DNA of 37,127 bases from GCA-2746795 sp964643965 (lineage in GTDB: Bacteria; Chloroflexota; Anaerolineae; Promineifilales; Promineifilaceae): NCBI GenBank assembly GCA_964643965.1, contig CAZXVH010000041.1:1-37127 (forward strand), given 5' to 3'. Positions 34,557 through 37,127 of the stretch are shown here, in pieces. The position numbers were made by a program, and so were the translations under genes. Within the stretch, counting starts at the first letter, position 1. Every line of letters begins with the position of its first letter. The notes beneath the pieces were generated by a model, which made no database searches, had not been told where the DNA came from, and saw only the letters and a program-made list of their open reading frames with translations.

Positions 34557-35300
34557 ATGATCCATTGGCTTGTTCAATCCGCAGCTTCGTACCCAGACTC
34601 CCCAGAGGGGGTTTTAGGGGATGGTGTGTTGCACCCCAGGGAGCAAGCGAGACTTGACACCTTAAAAACAGAGAAACGGCGGCAAGATTGGCTGCTCGGC
34701 CGTTGGACGGCGAAGCAGTTGATTGCTGAGGTGGTGGCATTGAAAATGGGCGAACGGCCGTTACTCAATACCATCGAAGTACGCAACAGGGCCATGGGCG
34801 ATCCCATTGTGCATGGTAATCCGCAATCCCCAATCCCCAATCCCCAATCCTTCGACAAGCTCAGGACAGCGTCGCTGCTCTCCCTCTCCATCAGCCACTC
34901 CCACAACCACGCCTTTTGTGCAGTAGTGGAGAAACCCGAATGGCCGTTAGGGGCGGATATGGAGCGCATCGCCAGCCGTTCGCCTGAGTTTGTGACCGAT
35001 TATTTTACAGAGGAAGAACAGGCGTTGGTGGATAGGGCGTCTGCTGACATGCGGGATGTGGCAGTAACGGCCGTTTGGAGCGCCAAAGAAGCGGCATTGA
35101 AAGCGTTACATCTGGGGCTGACCGTTGATACCCGGGCGGTGACTTGTTTGCTAGAAGTGGGGGAGAAACGGCCGTTCACCTGGACGCCCTTCACCATTCA
35201 TTGCGACGACACACGGCTGCCCCGGGCAGCCCCACCGCTAACGGGTTGGTGGCGCACATACGAAAATTTTGTCCTGACTTTGGTCGTGAAAGCGGAGTAA
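34557..35300 (+). CDS. Sfp/AcpT-type 4'-phosphopantetheinyl transferase
   Basis: The protein has 247 residues and transfers phosphopantetheine from CoA to carrier-protein domains. The metal-binding motif GADMERI (about residues 123-129) and the signature WSAKEAALKAL (about 175-185) are both present, as is LSISHSHNHAFCAVV. Location directly after the synthase implies that it activates the synthase's ACP. A stretch of about 20 residues, HGNPQSPIPNPQSFDKLRTAS, is encoded by two short repeat elements and has no counterpart in the family. It lies just before the conserved SISHS strand. ATG 34557 follows a repeat hairpin and lacks a clear ribosome-binding site. Confidence 0.9.
   Translation: MIHWLVQSAASYPDSPEGVLGDGVLHPREQARLDTLKTEKRRQDWLLGRWTAKQLIAEVVALKMGERPLLNTIEVRNRAMGDPIVHGNPQSPIPNPQSFDKLRTASLLSLSISHSHNHAFCAVVEKPEWPLGADMERIASRSPEFVTDYFTEEEQALVDRASADMRDVAVTAVWSAKEAALKALHLGLTVDTRAVTCLLEVGEKRPFTWTPFTIHCDDTRLPRAAPPLTGWWRTYENFVLTLVVKAE
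34821..34871 (+). repeat. In-gene CCCCAAT heptads plus TTCGACAAGCTCAGGACAGC element
   Basis: CCGCAAT then CCCCAAT three times (34821-34848), directly followed by a second repeat-type sequence (about 34849-34871). They are translated in frame as NPQSPIPNPQS and FDKLRTAS inside the PPTase. Both wordings are familiar as intergenic repeats. Confidence 0.85.
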
Positions 35301-35302
35301 AA

Positions 35303-35514
35303 GTATTGCGTATTGCATAAAGTGGCAAAGCCACAAAATCTTAATACAAAGAAACAAAGGCACAAAGGTGCAAAGAAATGCTTTTCCTTTGTCTCTTCGT
35401 CTCTTCGTATCTTTGTAATAAAAAATGTTCAAATAATTAACGCAAATGGCGCACATTTTGAATACCAACTACGTATTTCGTAAGAAGCTATGTTTTACGC
35501 AATACGCAATACGC
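35303..35514. repeat. Nested inverted-repeat element
   Basis: GTATTGC twice (35303-35316) at the left and GCAATAC twice (35499-35512) at the right are inverted. Inside, an ACAAAG/AACAAAGG/CACAAAGG run (about 35345-35375) faces its near complement CTTTGTCTCTTCGTCTCTTC (about 35386-35405, continuing to 35418), making a second inverted pair. The whole non-coding interval between the PPTase and the carboxylase gene is made of repeats. There is no open frame of note. Confidence 0.75.
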
Positions 35515-35559
35515 CCAAAACCTTAACTAAGTCAAGGTCAATAAATAGGAAGGAACCCT

Positions 35560-37107
35560 ATGGCAAAAGATATGGAAGCATATTTACAGGATTTGCGTCA
35601 GCGTAAGGCGGAAACCCTGGGCACAGAAGAAGAGGCAGAACGGCAGCACAGCAAAGGGCGTTTGACGGCACGGGAGCGCATCGACTTGTTGTTCGATCCC
35701 GGCACATTTGAAGAGATCGATTCTTTGGTGCTGCCTCGCCACGAGACCTATCCGGGCGGCAAGAGTTCCCGCAATGGGGATGGGGTGGTCACGGGATATG
35801 GATTGGTAAACGGCCGTCATGTCTTCATCGCCGCCCAAGATGTATCGGTGATGGGTGGCTCGTTGGGCGAAATGCACGCCAACAAAATCGTGAAGGCGAT
35901 GCGCATGGCGCTGCTCTATGGCTGCCCCTTCATCGCCCTCAACGACTCCGGCGGCGCTCGCATCCAGGAAGGGGTAGACAGTCTGGGCGGCTACGCCAAA
36001 ATCTTCGACGCCAACTGCGAAGCCTCCGGCGTCATTCCGCAGCTTTCCCTGATCATGGGACCATGTGCGGGCGGCGCGGTTTATTCACCCGCCCTCACCG
36101 ACTTTGTCTTCATGACCGAGAACAGCTTCATGTTTATCACGGGGCCAGATGTGGTGAAATCGGTCATGCAAGAGAGCGTCAGCCTGGAAGATTTGGGCGG
36201 CGGCATGATCCACAGCCAGGAAAGCGGCGTGGCTCACTTCCTCACGGGCGACGACCGCGACTGCCTCAATCGGGTGCGCCAACTGCTCAGTTACCTGCCC
36301 TCCAACAACAAAGAAGACGCGCCCTATGTGCGCCCCGTCGATGATCCGCGCCGTTTATGCACCGAACTGGAAAAAATTGTGCCCACTGATCCGCACAAGC
36401 CGTATGACGTGCGCCAGGTCATCGCCAGTATTTTTGACGACGGCGCTTTCTTTGAGGTTCATAGCTTGTGGGCAGAAAACATGGTGGTGGGCTATGCCCG
36501 GCTCAATGGCAACGTGGTGGGCATCATCGCCAATCAGCCCATGGTGTTGGCAGGCTGCATCGATATCAAGGCGTCCATCAAGGCGGCGCATTTCATCCGC
36601 ATTTGTGACGCCTATAACATCCCCATCATCACCTTGCAAGATGTGCCGGGCTTCCTGCCCGGAACCGACCAGGAATATGGCGGCATCATCCGCAACGGCG
36701 CCCGTATGATTTACGCCTACAGCGAGGCGACAGTGCCCAAGCTGATGATTATTTTGCGGAAAAGTTATGGTGGCGCGTACTGCGTCATGAGCAGCAAGGG
36801 GTTGCGCGGCGATTTGCTTTATGCCTGGCCCAACGCCGAAATCGCCGTCATGGGCGCGGAGGGCGCGGTCAACATCTTGTTTCGTCGAGATGTGCAGGCG
36901 GCAAACGATCCACAAGCAAAACGGGAAGAACTGGTAGCCGACTACGAGCGCAAGTTCAACAATCCCTACGTCGCCGCCGCCCGCGGTCTCATCGACGACG
37001 TGATCGAACCAAAAGATTCACGTCGCGTTCTCATCCGCGCCCTGGAAGTAACGCTATCCAAACGAGAAAGCCATCTGCCGAAGAAACACGGCATTTCGCC
37101 AATGTAG
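35560..37107 (+). CDS. Acyl-CoA carboxylase carboxyltransferase (beta) subunit
   Basis: The protein has 515 residues and transfers carboxylate from carboxybiotin to acyl-CoA (acetyl- or propionyl-CoA), giving malonyl- or methylmalonyl-CoA. The tandem crotonase folds are complete: N-terminal NDSGGARIQEGVDSLGGYA and GPCAGGAVYSPALTDF, and C-terminal DVPGFLPGTDQEYGGIIRNG with IAVMGAEGAVNIL. The residue that governs chain preference in PccB/AccB-type enzymes lies in GGAY-C-VMSSKG: here Cys408, not the Asp of propionyl-specific PccB. AGGAAGG precedes the ATG. No biotin carboxylase or BCCP gene is in the window. Position next to the synthase suggests extender supply. Confidence 0.93.
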   Translation: MAKDMEAYLQDLRQRKAETLGTEEEAERQHSKGRLTARERIDLLFDPGTFEEIDSLVLPRHETYPGGKSSRNGDGVVTGYGLVNGRHVFIAAQDVSVMGGSLGEMHANKIVKAMRMALLYGCPFIALNDSGGARIQEGVDSLGGYAKIFDANCEASGVIPQLSLIMGPCAGGAVYSPALTDFVFMTENSFMFITGPDVVKSVMQESVSLEDLGGGMIHSQESGVAHFLTGDDRDCLNRVRQLLSYLPSNNKEDAPYVRPVDDPRRLCTELEKIVPTDPHKPYDVRQVIASIFDDGAFFEVHSLWAENMVVGYARLNGNVVGIIANQPMVLAGCIDIKASIKAAHFIRICDAYNIPIITLQDVPGFLPGTDQEYGGIIRNGARMIYAYSEATVPKLMIILRKSYGGAYCVMSSKGLRGDLLYAWPNAEIAVMGAEGAVNILFRRDVQAANDPQAKREELVADYERKFNNPYVAAARGLIDDVIEPKDSRRVLIRALEVTLSKRESHLPKKHGISPM

Positions 37108-37111
37108 CTGG

Positions 37112-37127
37112 GTAGTCGGATAGTCGG
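37112..37127. repeat. Start of a TAGTCGG repeat at the window edge
   Basis: TAGTCGG (37113-37119), one A, then TAGTCGG (37121-37127) begin another short tandem array, cut off by the window end. Confidence 0.5.

Overview
The window reads as one scaffold from a draft or metagenome-assembled genome. It contains a run of exactly 100 Ns and at least three single-base frameshifts. The likely host is a Chloroflexota bacterium, probably Anaerolineae-like. This is inferred from family resemblance and has not been tested by a search. The pointers are lipoproteins with repeated VEVTR motifs, a secreted protein ending in FLPYVKK, a polyphosphate glucokinase, a K+-independent membrane pyrophosphatase, and a MetRS with HQGN/KISGS signatures. 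The palindrome ACGGCCGT occurs at least 42 times in 37 kb, where about one is expected by chance. That makes it the strongest genome-scale signature here.

Layout. 1-3.2 kb: the tail of an unknown gene, two membrane-protein genes (the second frameshifted) and a membrane-anchored TIM-barrel-like protein. 3.2-5.8 kb: a visibly AT-richer accessory patch with a YefM-YoeB toxin-antitoxin pair, a DUF433/DUF5615 (PIN-like) pair whose toxin is frameshifted, a P-loop kinase-like gene and tyrosine-recombinase debris. 5.8-10.4 kb: a secreted beta-sandwich protein, an acidic-tailed protein directly abutting metG, a terminator, and a small STAS-like protein. 10.4-13.4 kb (minus strand): a BNR-repeat protein overlapping a MoaD/ThiS-like protein with a C-terminal GG and a 64-residue protein, then two tandem paralogous secreted proteins. 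14-20.5 kb: pyrimidine-nucleoside phosphorylase, polyphosphate glucokinase, an AlbA_2/RecG-like regulator, an EcsC-family protein, a fragment of an MFS transporter and a LysM lipoprotein. 20.6-24.4 kb (minus strand): a two-repeat lipoprotein and the H+-pyrophosphatase. 24.7 kb: tRNA-Arg(CCG).

25-37 kb is the most interesting part. It is a co-directional lipid or polyketide synthase locus: acyl-CoA dehydrogenase, a giant multidomain synthase (KS-AT-KS'-[gap]-ACP-KR-DH, at least about 2,550 residues if the gap lies inside one gene), a Sfp-type phosphopantetheinyl transferase and an acyl-CoA carboxylase carboxyltransferase. Together these could supply malonyl-CoA or a related extender, activate the carrier domains and build a reduced or partly unsaturated acyl chain. 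The product cannot be read from sequence. Unusual points are a Thr where the carrier protein should have its phosphopantetheine Ser, a second divergent KS with a helical insertion, and short tandem repeats (7- and 8-bp periods) sitting in frame inside inter-domain linkers of the synthase and inside the PPTase.

Several distinct 7-bp-period repeat families (TGGACAG, CCCCAAT, CACAATT, GTATTGC, CGATCAC) are scattered between and within genes. They resemble the short tandemly repeated sequences known from filamentous cyanobacteria.
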